Assembly (NCBI GenBank): GCA_028274465.1
Contig: CM051457.1
Span: 97,153,982-97,217,981, forward strand
DNA from: Plantago ovata
Taxonomy: Eukaryota > Streptophyta > Magnoliopsida > Lamiales > Plantaginaceae
DNA length: 64,000 nt
Reading direction: 5' to 3'
The position numbers were made by a program, and so were the translations under genes. The number at the start of each line of letters is the position of its first letter. The first letter of the stretch is position 1. The notes beneath the pieces are model-generated. The model was not told the DNA's origin. It searched no databases and was given only the letters and a program-made list of their open reading frames with translations. Positions 35,891 to 48,128 of the stretch are shown here, piece by piece.

Positions 35891-36341
35891 GACCTTAAAT
35901 TATTCTTAAATCATACGATAAAAATAACTAAAAACATCATATTATGAAACTAGAATGTTTATATGAAACACTTGACAATATATTCAACTGATGAAAAATA
36001 CCAATTAACATGCGAAAAAGATGCATTGCAGATTTTGAAGTTGAATGTTTCCAAAGTTTAGAGATGTATCTGATGGTTTTTAACTCATCGGAAGAATACT
36101 TTTCGTATGTCTAATATAGTTCAATTCAAAACTATTAATTGCATAACTACAAAAACTATATACATTTATAGCACACCATTTATATTAAGTTTAATTACTC
36201 AATTAGTTATTTTTTTATTACGTTTGAAGTCATTATGTGAAGATTATATATTCACTCCATTTATTTTAATATATTATTTAATAAAAAATAATGTTTTACA
36301 AGATTACGCTTCACACGTGTAGCGTGTGACGCGGTTCCTAG
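35891..36341 (+). mobile_element. 450-bp direct repeat, copy 2, with canonical Helitron-like 3' terminus
   Basis: The 3' end has a hairpin CACACG-TGTAG-CGTGTG (36313-36329), a spacer and CTAG followed by T (36338-36342). A short GC-rich hairpin 10-12 bases before CTRR and insertion before T are the rules for Helitron 3' ends. No Rep/helicase gene is present, so it would be non-autonomous. The 5' TC end is not located. Confidence 0.5.
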
Positions 36342-36342
36342 T

Positions 36343-36600
36343 ATAGATAAAAATCATCTAACTTTTATCCTTTCAGCTTTGCGGCTATCAAAGAAATACA
36401 AATGAATAATGCACAAAAAGGTATTGACCTGATCAATAGTCTACAATTTCCCCTAATGGCCAGGAAAGATTGGTTCATCCATAGTCACCTTCAAGTAACA
36501 GCTAGTCAGCTACAACACCAGCCATCCACAGAAGGACTCAAAACAAAGAAGAAGAGAAAGAAGGGCTAAAGAACAAGAGAAGGAAAGGAAAGAAACATTT
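36343..36600. other. Sequence before the Copia-A accessory ORF
   Basis: Lys-rich coding-like sequence begins near 36540. The first 200 bases show nothing I can assign. Confidence 0.3.
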
Positions 36601-37281
36601 ACTGATGTTGGCTTGGGTATACAATACACTAAAACAACCAACAAGGACACCACTCAGAATGTGGTAAGGCGGGAAATGGGATTCTTTATCATAAAGCTTG
36701 AAGATCTCCTTGCCAACAATTACTTCCCAAAAGTTGTTCTTGTTCAAATGGACATGTGGAACGTAATGAAAGTTGCAAGTAATAAAAGATAACCTTCTCC
36801 TCTAACCAGTTTTGAAGAAAGAAAACTCTGGTTGAATGTTGAAGTCAAAACGAGGAAGCTATCTCTTTTAAAAGATATACGTGAAGAGCCTCCTTACGTT
36901 AAACCAATGGATGTCACTCACTTTCATGATGAGTTTTTGGGTAAAACAAGACCAAAGCTTCATGTGACTCCATATGAGTTTTTATAGCTGAAAAAAGAAG
37001 ATGCAAATGAAGATCTACGCCATCTGAGAAAATTTTACAAGAGACAAAATTTGAGTGATTTTCATCTTTATCGGGTTAGTTGCTGGGGACTACACATTTG
37101 GTCTGAAATTTATCAACTACAAGATCTCCAAGACAACTATTTTCAAAGAAGCAAACTTAGCAGGGAAAAACAATTACAAGTCAGAAAACTCCTTGAAAAT
37201 TATGAAGCTGATTGTGAAGAATTCCCTAAGGTTGCTGATGAAAGTGTAAAAGATGTCCTCAAAGAATGTTTCTATACTTAG
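36600..37281 (+). pseudogene. Copia-A accessory ORF, C-terminal relic
   Basis: One frame reads VGLGIQYTKTTNKDTTQNVV and MGFFIIKLEDLLANNYFP, ending in a stop at about 36790. The same frame then continues LTSFEERKLWLNVEVKTRKL, a stop at about 36986, then KKEDANEDLRHLRKFYKRQN. A frame from 37051 to 37281 ends VADESVKDVLKECFYT. It lies 5' of a polypurine tract and the 3' LTR at 37558, the position of an accessory ORF in this family. At least two in-frame stops make it a relic. I do not recognise a domain. Confidence 0.45.
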
Positions 37282-37540
37282 TTCTCAGTTAGTTTAGATT
37301 TTGTATTTTGCCTTGAACGTTGATTGTCTAAAGTTATCCCATACTTTCTTGTAAACTTTACTTTGAAAGATAACTTTCCGCAATCAATTGCTTTTGATTA
37401 CTCTTATTTGTTTCTGTTAATGCAATTTTACATATGCTTATTGTTTGATTACTTCAAGTATTTTTGCATTACTCACTGATTTATTCAACATTAGAAACTT
37501 ATAAAAGATTTGTAATTAATTTAGCCATGGATTGCTAAAC

Positions 37541-39053
37541 ATCAAAAAGGGAGAAATTTCTTAGGAAACTTGTAATTTTGATGAGCAATTAACCATGCTA
37601 AATTAAGTTAAAGTCCAGTAACTAGTACTCTTAAGGTCCATAGGAATTTAGAATTTTAATGACATTGTAAAAGAGGAACGTTTGTTGATGACTTAGTATA
37701 GGTACTAGTTAGGTTCTTATGTTTGTTGATGATGTACTTTGTTTTCACAAACAACCTATTGAAGACCTAGAACCGCTCAGAAAGTTGAAGACTTGAAGAT
37801 TGAAGACTTAGAATAATTCTGATAATTGTATCTACAAAGGCACATGTTATCTCAGAAAGTGAGAAACTCAGCAAATCAGTTTACATAAGTGAAAATCTAT
37901 ATGGCAGAGTAGGTTGTGTTTGCTGAAACTGAGACTGACCACTTGCTGATAACATATGTGACTTACTTGCTGATGCACTATGCATTTTGTCTCCAACGTT
38001 CATATTTGAATTCTAAAGAACATTAAATGCTAAAGCACGCGTACTGAAGAATGAAGACATGAAGACAAAAGAAACACGCTGTTGATAGTGACATTTTAGC
38101 AAGATAGTGACATCTTAACTCTTAAGGTACAAGCCTTAGAATTTGAAATTCAAATGGCTACCTTGAGACACTATAAATAGAGACCCTTAGGCTGAGAAGA
38201 AAGGTGTGTCAACAACGTGATCAAACCTTCATTTGTGCTTTAAACACTGAAAATCCTTCTCTACTCTCAAACTGCCTAAGTTGATCCGTTCAAAGACTTA
38301 AGCTTGAATCATAGCTGCTTGTGAAGAAGTGGAATACATAAAGCTAAGAAATTAGTTAAGTGTTCTTTCTTTTGAACATGTAAGTCTTAACACCAAGAAA
38401 CTTCAAACTTGCTTACTAAATAAGTATTACAAGTTTTGTTTCTCAGATTGCTTGAGATAACTGAAAAGTTATTCTCAGCATTCTCTTCCCAAAACTCTCT
38501 AACTGATAAAAACCACCTTTCAGGCGTGTTTGTCAGGGGGAACTAATTAGGCATAGTTTTGCTGATTAGAAGTCCCAAGTTTGGTGGAGAATAAGGTTAC
38601 AGTTCTCTAGTTAGGTTAGAAACAAAGCTGGTGTGCTTTGGTTTCTGAGAATTACTAGTGATCGATAGGATTTGTAAGGAAACTCATATCTTATCTTAGT
38701 GGATTCAGTCCTAGAAAGAACAAAGTGGATTAGTTGAGGGATTACGCCACCCTCGGATACCACTATAAAAATGTTTGTGTGATTTACATTTCTGCTGTTT
38801 ATCTTTCAGTAAGTTACTATGTTTTGAACTGTTTTGTTTATTCACTTGTTGAGACACACTATCTGACAAAGCACTTATTGTAAAAGACTTCCGCTCTCTG
38901 ATTTCAAGTATCAGTAAACTTGTCACTAAAAAGTAACAAGCTCTTGATGAGAAAGTTAAGTACTAGCTACCTTATTACTGAAAAGTAATAAGCACTTCCT
39001 GAGAAAGTTTCAGACGACCTTGAAAGTTTGAAAAGACTATTCACCCCCCCTAG
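37541..39053 (+). mobile_element. Copia-A 3' LTR (plus strand), 3' truncated, with polypurine tract
   Basis: The polypurine tract AAAAAGGGAGAAAT (37543-37556) precedes the LTR, which starts TTCTTAGGAAACTTG (first bases mutated from TGTTAGG) at 37558. It follows the reverse complement of 33084-34748 up to the C-rich block CACCCCCCCTAG at 39042-39053. It then breaks into an unrelated gag sequence, losing its last ~30 bases. It is more diverged from the other two copies than they are from each other. Confidence 0.8.
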
Positions 39054-40107
39054 GACTGATTTCAAAGCAACTACTTGATTCTTCTTCTCAGCTTCTTCTT
39101 CATTTCCTGATTCACTATCAGACGCAACAACCCACAAAGAATTTCCCAACTTCATTTGGGTGTTAGCACATTGATTTTTCATGTGTCTAAATCCTTTACA
39201 CTCAAAACATTGAATATTACTCAATTTATCCTGATCTATTCTAACAACTCAACTTGTACTACCTGAGAAACTTCTTTTCTTAGTACCTATTTTGCTGTTG
39301 TTAAATCTTTTCATAAGTTTATTCATGTTTTTTTTGAAAAAGCAGCTAGAGAAAGTTCATTATCACTATCAGAATCACTAGACACGACTCCAGACTTAGT
39401 GTGTAGAGACAAGGTTCTATCCTGATTATCTTTTTGCTCGTTAAGATTCACTTCATAATTCAAAAGGTTATTCATAAGAGCATTGAAATCAGTTGTAGCC
39501 AAATTCTTAGATTCTTCTAATATTGCACGTTTCATATCAAACTTGGAAGACAAAGATCTAACAGCCTTATAAACCATCTGTTTATTAGTCAACGGATCTC
39601 CTAACATTTGAATGTCATTAGCAATATCTAAAATCCTACCAAAGTAAGTTTTAATATCTTCACTCTCATTCATTTGTAATTTCTCAAATCTTCCAGTAAG
39701 ATATAAAATTTTGTTTTCTTTAACACTAATCTCTCCTTCACAATAGTTCTTAAGAATATACCAAGCCTGTTGAGCCGTAGTACAGTTTTGAATAAGCTTA
39801 AACATATGATGATCAATGACAGAAAATAGCATTCAAAGCTTTTTCATTAAATTGAGCATTACTTACCTACTCAGCCGTCCATTGTGATTCAGGCTTTGGT
39901 AAGACATCAGGGCCAAGCATAGGCACTGAGTAACCATTGACTACTGATCTCCAGCATCTGGTATCAATGGCTTTGATGTGAACACGTAGCCTAATGTTCC
40001 AATAGCCATAGTTTGAACCATCTAGCACAGGAAGTCGATTTGCATTGGGGTTTCCTGGATCCATCTCTATTGGTACCAAAACACCAGTAGCCTAATAATT
40101 AGGCAAC
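39054..40107 (-). pseudogene. Copia-C gag relic (DUF4219, UBN2, zinc knuckle)
   Basis: From 40079: LPVLDGSNYGYWNIRLRVHI, the 'F.G.NY..W...M...L' start of copia gag (DUF4219 type). Then, after a stop and a frame change near 39870-39832, MFKLIQNCTTAQQAWYILKN, YFGRILDIANDIQMLGDPLT, KMV..A.RSL-like and LLNYEVNLNEQ, which is the UBN2 gag domain. A C-terminal CFECKGFRHMKNQC is a CCHC zinc knuckle (39209-39168). Protease and pol are missing, because the sequence breaks at 39054 into the LTR of another element. Stops and frame changes make it non-functional. Confidence 0.75.
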
Positions 40108-40124
40108 CAGGCTCCGATGCCACT
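40108..40124 (-). other. Copia-C primer-binding site
   Basis: On the minus strand AGTGGCATCGGAGCCTGG follows the LTR end. It differs from the initiator tRNA-Met complement TGGTATCAGAGC at two positions of twelve. Confidence 0.6.
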
Positions 40125-41059
40125 TGTAAAACCGTGAGGATCTCAAATCAGGTACCTGCAACCCAATGTTACTCCAACTGTCGAGCTCAATGTTGAGATC
40201 AATGTTGTCACAACAATGCAGACAACACTGACTCAGAGAGCTCTGTAAATCAGAATAATATGCACAACGGAAAAGTAAAGAACACAACAATTTTTTCTTC
40301 TCGTGGGTATTTATAAATAATTCCCCACAGTGCCTCAAGGCTAAAATCTTTTATTTCTAAAACATGACAAATCTACGTTTGATCTTTCTTACGAAATCTC
40401 AAATTACAAAGTATCAAAACTCTATTACAAGAATCCTTTTGTAACCTATTCTAGCATAAAGCAACCTGAATAAAAGCTAGAGTAAAACTTGATACAACTT
40501 CTAAACCTAACAGCTAATAATATGTGAAACTCTAAGGCTCTAAAGCTGTGTCGATTTCTTCAAGGCTTCATCCCTTTATATAGAAGTTGTGGACGTCCAA
40601 GTTTAGCTGTATGGAATGAATCCTAAAGCCTCTATGACTGTCTTGTGTGAATAGGATCTCGAACATCTTGAGATCATTCAAGTAAATCCACTTCTTCATA
40701 GTTCAACTAGTGTTAGGACTTCTGAGACCAAGTAACTAGGTCACGCGCCCTCATTAGTCCAAACCTAGTTAAACTCTTCAACCTCCAGTAGCATAGTCGT
40801 TCCTTATCATATCAGGCCTTCACATCTTTCCTATCTTGACTAGGAAAATATCTTTCTAGACTTCTCTCGTCCTTATCCATCTCGATCTATAATATCCTGC
40901 ACACATTAATTAATCACAGCTATGGAACTATTAAATTAGTGAATAAAGACAAAATCAAATAATAATATCTAAGTGCAGACTTCTATTGTTGCGTTCACTT
41001 TCAAGCCTAATGTTATCACAACATTAGTCATAACATTACTGACAACAGCTGCACTTACA
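40125..41059 (-). mobile_element. Copia-C 5' LTR
   Basis: Bounded by TGTAAAACCGTGAGG (40125) and GCAGCTGCACTTACA-type end (41059); on the element strand TGTAAGTGCAGC...GGTTTTACA. Length 935 bp. The primer site and gag follow in the right order. The right flank is TTTAT; the other end of the element is lost. It is inserted in the Tat-like gag-protease relic. Confidence 0.7.
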
Positions 41060-42971
41060 TTTATCTTCTCCGGGTGACGTACCCTTCTTCCTTTGGCAAG
41101 GGGCTTTCCAGCCTTTACTCCCGTTCTCTTGGGTAGTAGCTTCTGAACCCGCGCTTCTTTTCTATGGCGAGCCCTGGTATCGACATAGACTTGAGCGATG
41201 TGGAGTAACAAGCCCATGCTTCTCTTCTGTTTCCAATTTCTTCTCCTATTCCACTGAGTGTTGGAAACTTGATTCTGTTGTGCAGCGTAGATGACATTGC
41301 CTTGGAGACTCTGAGGGCTGGTCTTCCTAAGATCACATTTAGTCGAAATCGATATCTACCACCATGAACCTAATTGTTCGTGTGATCTTCTTCGGGTGCC
41401 TTCCCATGGAAACATGTAGGTCAATAGTTCCTACCGTCTCGATTTCCTTTCCTCCGAATCCTACTAGCGAACTGGCCTCTCTCACAATTCGGCCCATACT
41501 GCCTTTCATCTTCTCCAACGCGGTTAGGAGGATCACATTGACTGAGCTGCCCGTGTCAACTAGGACTCTTTTGACGCGTGAGATTCCTATGTCTAGTTCC
41601 AACACCAGGGGCACATCTGGCTCCTCAATTCCAGTGAAGCTGAAGCTCCTTTGGGGCACTTCGCTGTCATCAAAGGTGATTGGGTTCATTCCTTTGGCAT
41701 CTGGATCTTCTATATAGTGCTTCGGCTATCGTGAAATGGTACATGGTGTTGGCTCTTTCGGCATCCCACGATCCTCCTGCTGGTCCTCTTTATATCATAT
41801 ACACTGTGCCTCTCTGGGGGTGAATGTTTGCTTCCCTTCTCTGGGTCTCATACTGGTTCTCCGGATGACTTTCTATGGCAGGTGGAGCCCATCTTCGACA
41901 CCTCCTAGGTGGCGTTGTGACATAGTTTCAACCAATGTAACTCCTCCAAGTTTTGCTAGATCGTCCTGGAATTGGCACTTGTACAAACTTGTGTAGTTGA
42001 CCCTTTTTCAACAGGATCACTATCTATGTGCTTAATTCGATGCAATCTTCTGTATCATGACCCCATAACTCATGGAAGTAACAATAGTAGCCTGGTTCTG
42101 ATCTTGAATTTTGCCCCAATGCATCAGTTGGCCATTTGATCCTGAGATTTCTCCTTTCTATCTCCTTGAGGATTTCCACCTTCCAACTACACAAGGGACT
42201 GTATTCTTGGAATCGTGTTGGGTAAGGTCTGAGCGAGGTCCTTCTCATCATGCTTCCGGGCCCTCTTCTCTCATGTGGAGCTCTTCTTGCCCTTCGAACA
42301 GTTAGGTCCCTTGCTATTCTTTCTGTATGTGGGCTTCTCTCCAATCTCGATAGCTCATCTGTTCTGTGATATCGACTCACATTTTGCCTTCTTCTAGCTC
42401 TTTCTGTGATCCAGAATGCTCTGAGAATACCATCGTAGTCCTCTTCAGACTGTACATCTTGTCGATGGTCCCTTATCCACTGTTTCAAGTGTGCATTAAT
42501 CGTATTTCTGCACAGATACCTCAGGTGGTATATTATATCATGGTCCTCCACCAATCTTGCCACTTGGTTGAATCATGAGCAAAAAGCCAATGTATCCTCC
42601 TCTTGATAGTGGACTACATCTTCTAGGCTTTTTAAGGGCAGTGCGCCTTGAATGGTACCACTAAATTGGTAGATGAAGCAAAATCTCATCTCCTAAAAAC
42701 TCATGACCTCTATGTTAGGCAATGTATCCCACCATGTAGGGCTTCTCCCATAAGGGTGTTGCGGAATGCGTGCCTCCATGGAATATTTTGGCTCCTAAGT
42801 TATGTAGCAAACAGGTCAACATGCTCCTTTTGATCTCCTTGCCCATAATAAGGCCTAAGAACATCTTCCACCATTGACACTACTTGGTCCTCTGCGTGTT
42901 CCAACCTTTGCGCTAGAATCGCCTCTTCCATGCTCCGGATTGCCCCTTGCAACTCGGTAATTCTGTGTGGC
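41060..42971 (-). pseudogene. Gypsy-B (Tat-like) gag-protease relic, main part
   Basis: The gag part (42563-42024) includes WIRDHRQDVQSEEDYDGIL, an Arg-rich stretch and the CCHC-like YCYFHELWGHDTEDC. The protease (41689-41339) has VLVDTGSSVNVI with the catalytic Asp-Thr-Gly (Asp at residue 45 of this frame), then VGFGGKEIETVGTIDL. A shifted frame (41336-41115) continues NVILGRPALRVSKAMSSTL and IKFPTLSGIGEEIGN, the end of Tat-type proteases. Upstream gag (42971-42600) is broken by several stops. The N-terminal part of the gene lies across the Gypsy-A insertion at 56572-57204. The left side is cut by the Copia-C LTR. No reverse transcriptase remains. Confidence 0.75.
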
Positions 42972-44206
42972 TGATGAATGTGTATTTTACACTTTCATTT
43001 GAGTCTTTTTCACCTATTTTAGCTATCCTCTATGTTAATTTAGCTATATTTTAGTGCATTTTATTAGAATAGTGTCACGTTTCCCTTTAGTTTTTATTTT
43101 ACAGGTTTTGGTTGAAAAATGAGGTTTTCCGGGCAATTATATTGAAGTAGACAAGGAATTGGTGTTCCAGAAGCCTAATTGGAGTATCTGAAGGTATCCG
43201 GATAGGATTTGAAGTCTAGGGGTCGAATCTGGAGGCTAGAAGGCCACTAGAAGTCAGAAACCGAGTCCGAAAAGGGGAAGAAATCCAAAAACGCATCGAA
43301 AACGCATTTCTGGCCGAGTTTTACTCCCGGGCGAATCGCCCCACACCAGACGAATCGCCCGGTGTGTGGGGCCCTTCGCCCCACACAATTCGTAGCCTAT
43401 ATATAGTTGCTCAGTTTTTCTCCGTTTTTCATACTTTTCCAGACCTTTTCTCTCACCTTTCTCTTTAGTTTTAGGTAGGAACTTCTCAGAGCCTGTTCTG
43501 GGGGTTCTTAGCTTAGGAGATACTTTTTTAAAGCAGTTTGGAGCTTGTAAGATCGCGATTCTTCGGAGATTGACAACCTTCGGTAACATTGTATCTTACA
43601 GTTTTTCTACTTATTTTTATATATCTTTCAACATGTTTTCTTCTATGATTTCTGTTGATTGCATGACAACTATGAGTAGCTAAACTTCTCGTTGGTGATA
43701 GTATGTGAACTCTTAGCGAAGGGTTAATAATTATGCTAATGGCTATATCGCGCATTATACTCTGAGTTATTGCTTTATTTCTTTGATCTATCTAAATCTC
43801 TATCTTCGTATTGTTGATTAATTATTGCACACAATTGGACAATTCATTGGTCTTTGACCTATCTGAATCTATATCTTCGTAGTGTTTGATAATTACAACT
43901 GGACAATTCATTGATCAAAGATCTCTATGCAAAACCGAGGAATTTATGCATGATTATTAACCCGTTATGCTTTGAAGGACCATACTATCACCAATCTCCA
44001 TTATCTGTTAAGAAAAACCTTTGCTAAATCATCTGCTGTTTTATATTCTAAATTAGATTAGTTAAAGCTAGTTATAGTCCTTAGAGATCGACACTCGAGG
44101 TTATTCTACTGCTACACTACGGTTTTCGTTGTAGTTGTGAATTGCCTTTGGCTAAATACAAATTTATTTGATTTTCGTTGGAACACGACATCCAACGCGT
44201 TCATCA
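42972..44206 (+). repeat. Gypsy-A 5' LTR
   Basis: 1,235 bp. It contains GC-rich palindromes of the GGGCGAATCGCCC type at 43327-43385 and a TATA box TATATATA at 43398-43405. Transcription from this LTR would begin shortly after the TATA box. Confidence 0.9.
43327..43405 (+). promoter_or_regulatory. Gypsy-A LTR palindrome cluster and TATA box
   Basis: The cluster reads GGGCGAATCGCCCC, GACGAATCGCCCGGTGTGTG and GGGGCCCTTCGCCCC, then TATATATA 13 bases further on. The same arrangement occurs in all Gypsy-A LTRs here. A promoter role is inferred from position. Confidence 0.6.
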
Positions 44207-44208
44207 AA

Positions 44209-44227
44209 TTGGCGCCGTTGCCGGGGA
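44209..44227 (+). other. Gypsy-A primer-binding site (tRNA-Asp type)
   Basis: TTGGCGCCGTTGCCGGGGA starts two bases after the LTR. Its core is complementary to the 3' end of plant tRNA-Asp (CCCGGCAACGGCGCCA), as in Athila elements. Confidence 0.75.
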
Positions 44228-44351
44228 CTATACTCCTTTTTTCTGTTTAATTTGTTTATATTTTCAACATTCAATTCCTAGTTCTAGTAGTTTTAGTTTT
44301 CCTATTTAATCTCTCTCTGATACTCCTTTCCTAGTTTGTTACAGATAGTGT

Positions 44352-44582
44352 ATGCCACATACACGATCTAGAAGAACACCGCTTGCTGATTCAATTGCTG
44401 AGATCGACAGAGTCTACCACCAAAGAAGGCGACTACTTCAAAGGCGTGCACTAGAGGAAATAGAGGATACCGATTTCTCTGAATCTCTACACAGTCTTTT
44501 CAAGGAAATCGACGGAATGGCAAAAGCTAGACCACTGAAAGCATGGGTTCAACCCTCCAAGGATCGTATGAGGGGACCGGCG
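44352..44582 (+). pseudogene. Gypsy-A gag, N-terminal part (before nested copia)
   Basis: Starts MPHTRSRRTPLADSIAEIDR and runs 77 codons to the copia insertion. The same N terminus (MPHTRSAGTPLADSIAEIDR) begins the uninterrupted gag copy at 61479. The reading resumes at 49905 after the insertion and its TSD. Confidence 0.85.
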
Positions 44583-44846
44583 TGATAGTGTATATGTCCT
44601 AGAGACAGTCCTTACTAAGGGCATAGTGCCCTTATAGAGGGCATATATGTACTATTACACAAGTCAACGTAATATAATATATGTTTGTTGCTTTTACTAT
44701 TGAGTATCGCTTTCATATTTATATTACACCAGCATGCAGCATGTCATATCTCTATTACTGTCTGTATTGATATTAAACATGTCCCCTCGGATAGATGACC
44801 GATCACACAGATAGTGGGAGCTATGTGAGTTATCATCTATCCCAAA
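44583..44846 (+). repeat. Copia-B 5' LTR remnant
   Basis: Matches 48129-48393 almost exactly to ATCATCTATCCCAAA, then switches to leader sequence (compare 59470-60070). Confidence 0.85.
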
Positions 44847-45320
44847 AATTATATATATTTTCCGGGTTGGACCCAAAATCGAATTTTGAAAGTTTTGAGG
44901 ATTGAATTTTATATTTGGAATATAAATATGATTTAATTGTAATTGTTTTTAACTAGAGGGGTTAAATTTAATTAGTATAAAGTTAAAGGGCTTATTTGTA
45001 ATTTATCAATTTATTGTTTATTGCAAATTAGTCCTTCTACTTTTGAATTTTTGATTTAACACCTCCAAGGTTTTAAAAATTACAATTAAGTCCTTCGGGT
45101 TTTCGAAAATGGCTACTTGGTCAATAGAATTTTCGATTATTCAATCTAGTCCAAATTTTCAATTATTTCATAGAGATTATAAGTATGAGATTATAATTTT
45201 CATAATGAAATTATGAAGTCATTTGTCATCCACATAGGTTACTACTTGTTTCATATGCTTTATATGCTATTGTTTGACAATGCATGTTTAAATACCAAGT
45301 ATTTTACATTCCGTTCGACC
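44847..45320 (+). other. Copia-B leader remnant
   Basis: Non-coding; from ATATGATTTAATTGTAATTG it follows 59660-60066 of the other Copia-B copy. It ends in the first GACCGC unit of the hairpin array (see 60054-60235), where the deletion into pol begins. Confidence 0.75.
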
Positions 45321-48114
45321 GCTATGCATGTGAATCATGTGTTAAGGGTAAGATGACGAACAAACCTTTTGTTGGACAAGGTGTTCGTGCCACTCGCTGC
45401 TTAGAGCTCATACATACCGATGTATGTGGACCTTTTAAAGTCCATGCGCGTGGGGGTTATCCTTACTTCGTTACCTTTACTGACGATTTCTCAAGGTATG
45501 GATATATTTATCTTATGAAGAATAAATCCGAGGCCTTTGGGAAATTCAAGGAGTTTAGGAATGAAGTCGAGAATGAATTGAACCTAAGGATAGTCACTCT
45601 TCGATCAGATCGAGGAGGTGAATACCTTAGTGAATAATTTATCGACTACTTGAAGGAAAATGGAATTCAATCGCAATGGACTCCTCCTGGAACACCACAG
45701 TTAAATGGTGTGTCTGAGAGGAGGAATCGAACCCTGTTAGACATGCTAAGATCAATGACTGGATTCTCGACTCTTCCAAAATATCTGTGGGGATATGCAC
45801 TACGAACTGCAATCTACATTCTGAACCGTGTACCATCTAAATCAGTGGAGAAAACTCCTTATGAGTTATGGAAGGGAAAGAAGCCCTCACTGGGCTATCT
45901 TAGACCTTGGGGTTGTCCTGCGATAGTCAAACTGATGCTCACTGATAAGTTAGATGCCAAGGGTGTCAAAGTATATTTCATAGGCTATCCTCGTCAGACG
46001 AGAGGCTATGAATTCTATCATGCTGAAGATCACAAGGTGATCGTATCTAGAAACGTCAAATTTTTAGAAGCTGAATACCTCGAAGAAGAGAGGTTAGATG
46101 ACATGATAGAACTTGAAGAAATTCAAGACTTTGACACGCGCGAACATGAGGTCTCTAAATCTTCTGATTTGGACTCAAGTTCAGTGGGAGCTTTCGAAGC
46201 AGACAAGGGTGATGATATGACACTTGCTAGGCATGTCATAGTCAGTGGGAGTCCTGTGATTAGATCAACAGTTGAAACCACACCAACATAACCCGTTGTC
46301 AACCAACCTGTTTAACAAGTTGCACAAGAGCAGCCTCCCGCAAGGGAACAGGGTCGCGCCCAGCGACCAGCTGCATCAGTACCCACTGATAATGTTCGTA
46401 TTACACGAAGCCAGAAAAGAAAAGCACCAGAACAAGTCGAGCTCCGTAGGTCGAAGAGGATCCTAAAAGGACCTCAGAAGCAAAGCCTTATGATAGAAGA
46501 CATCAGTGAACTTGATGTCAGTTTATCAGATCGGGAAGATCCCGAGACCTACAAAGAGGCAATAATAATATTGACTCAGACAAATGGCAAGAGGCCATGG
46601 AATTACAAATGGATTCAATGTACCAGAACCAAGTTTGGAACTTGGTAGACTTGCCCCAAGGGGTTAGACCTATTGGGTGCAAATGGGTCTTTAAACGAAA
46701 GACAGATGTTGATGGCAAGGTACAAACGCACAAAGCTAGGCTTGTGGTGAAAGGCTACACGCAAAGGTATGGCATCGATTACGATGAAACCTTTTCACCG
46801 GTAGCAAAATTGAAGTCCATTCGAATTCTACTTGCAATAGCTGCCTACTATGATTATGAGATCTGGCAGATGGATGTAAAGACAGCCTTCCTCAATGGCA
46901 ACCTTGAGGAAGAGGTCTATATGGTACAGCCGAAAGGTTTTATTAGTAAAACCAGGCCAACTGCTGTATGCAAATTACAATGATCCATCTATGGGCTAAA
47001 GCAAGCGTCAAGGAGCTGGAATATCCGCTTTGATGAAGCTGTCAAATCGTTTGACTTCATCAGAAGCAAGGAAGATCCCTGTGTCTACGCTAGGCACAGC
47101 GACAAGGGAGTCGTTTTCATGATCATTTATGTTGATGACATTTTGATCATGGGAAACAATGTCTCTAAGCTAGAAGAGACTAAAGTTTGGTTATCAAGTA
47201 CCTTCTCGATGAAGGACTTGGGTGAAGCGAACTACATTCTAGGGATCAAGATCTTTAGAGATAGATCCAAGAGGATGTTAGGAATGACACAGTCCACCTA
47301 CATTGACAAAATACTAAAGCGTTATAAGATGGACGACTCAAATAGAGGCTTTCTCCCAGCTAGGCATGGGATTGTCTTATCAGTTAAGGATGGTCCTAAA
47401 ACTAATGAAGAAAGAAATGCAATGAGTCGTGTGCCCTATGCTTCGGCAGTAGGGTCTATAATGTATGCAATGAATTGCACAAGGCCCGATGTGGCATATG
47501 CGCTTAGTGTCACTTGTCGACACCAACAGAATCCAGGAGTACCTCAATGGACTACTGTAAAGAACATTCTTAAGTACCTTCGACGGACTAAAGAGATGTT
47601 CTTGGTGTTTGGTGGAGAACCAGAATTAAAGATGTCTGGGTATGTCGACGCTGGATTTGAATCAGATCCTGATGACTTTAAGTCACAGACAGGATACGTA
47701 TTCAAATTGAACGGAGGAGCTATCTGTTGGAAGAGTTCTAAGCAAGCCACGGTTGCTGACTCATCCACAGAAGCCGAGTACATTGCTGCATCAGAAGCAT
47801 CGAAAGAAGCTGTCTGGATTTCAGAGTTCTTGAAGGAATTGAGGGTTGTTCCTGCTCCCTGTCCAATAACGATTTATTGTGACAATACGGGCGCCGTCGC
47901 TCAAGATAGGGAGCCTAGATCTACAAACAAGAACAAACATGTACTTAGAAAATATCACGTTATACGTGAGATTATAGATAGAGGAGAAGTTAGTATAGAA
48001 CGTGTCTCTACCACGGACAACGTGGCAGATCCTTTCACCAAGGTCTTATCAGTGGAAGTCCACTTAAGACATTATGCTAATCTTGGTATTAGGGATAAAG
48101 GTGACTGGCTCTAG
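45321..48114 (+). pseudogene. Copia-B pol relic: integrase, reverse transcriptase, RNase H
   Basis: Integrase: CESCVKGKMTNKPF (end of the zinc-binding part), then [49 protein letters not shown], the copia integrase core with its Asp, Asp and Glu residues. The C-terminal part reaches about 46290. Reverse transcriptase: [50 protein letters not shown] and IYVDDILIMGN (YVDD at 47128-47139). RNase H: GYVDAGFESDPDDFKSQTG, ADSSTEAEYIAASEASKEAV, ITIYCDNTGAV. Stops at 45635-45637, about 46290, about 46314 and 46981-46983 and a frameshift near 46560 break it. Its gag-side neighbour is deleted. Confidence 0.9.
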
Positions 48115-48128
48115 TCCAAGTGGGAGAT
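48112..48128 (+). other. Copia-B polypurine tract
   Basis: AGTCCAAGTGGGAGAT directly precedes the 3' LTR; it would prime plus-strand synthesis. Confidence 0.75.

Noticed and set aside
44209..44227. Link between the tRNA-Asp primer site of Gypsy-A and the AspRS gene in the same window
   Set aside because: The tRNA-Asp primer is a general property of Athila-type elements and the gene is 12 kb away; coincidence.
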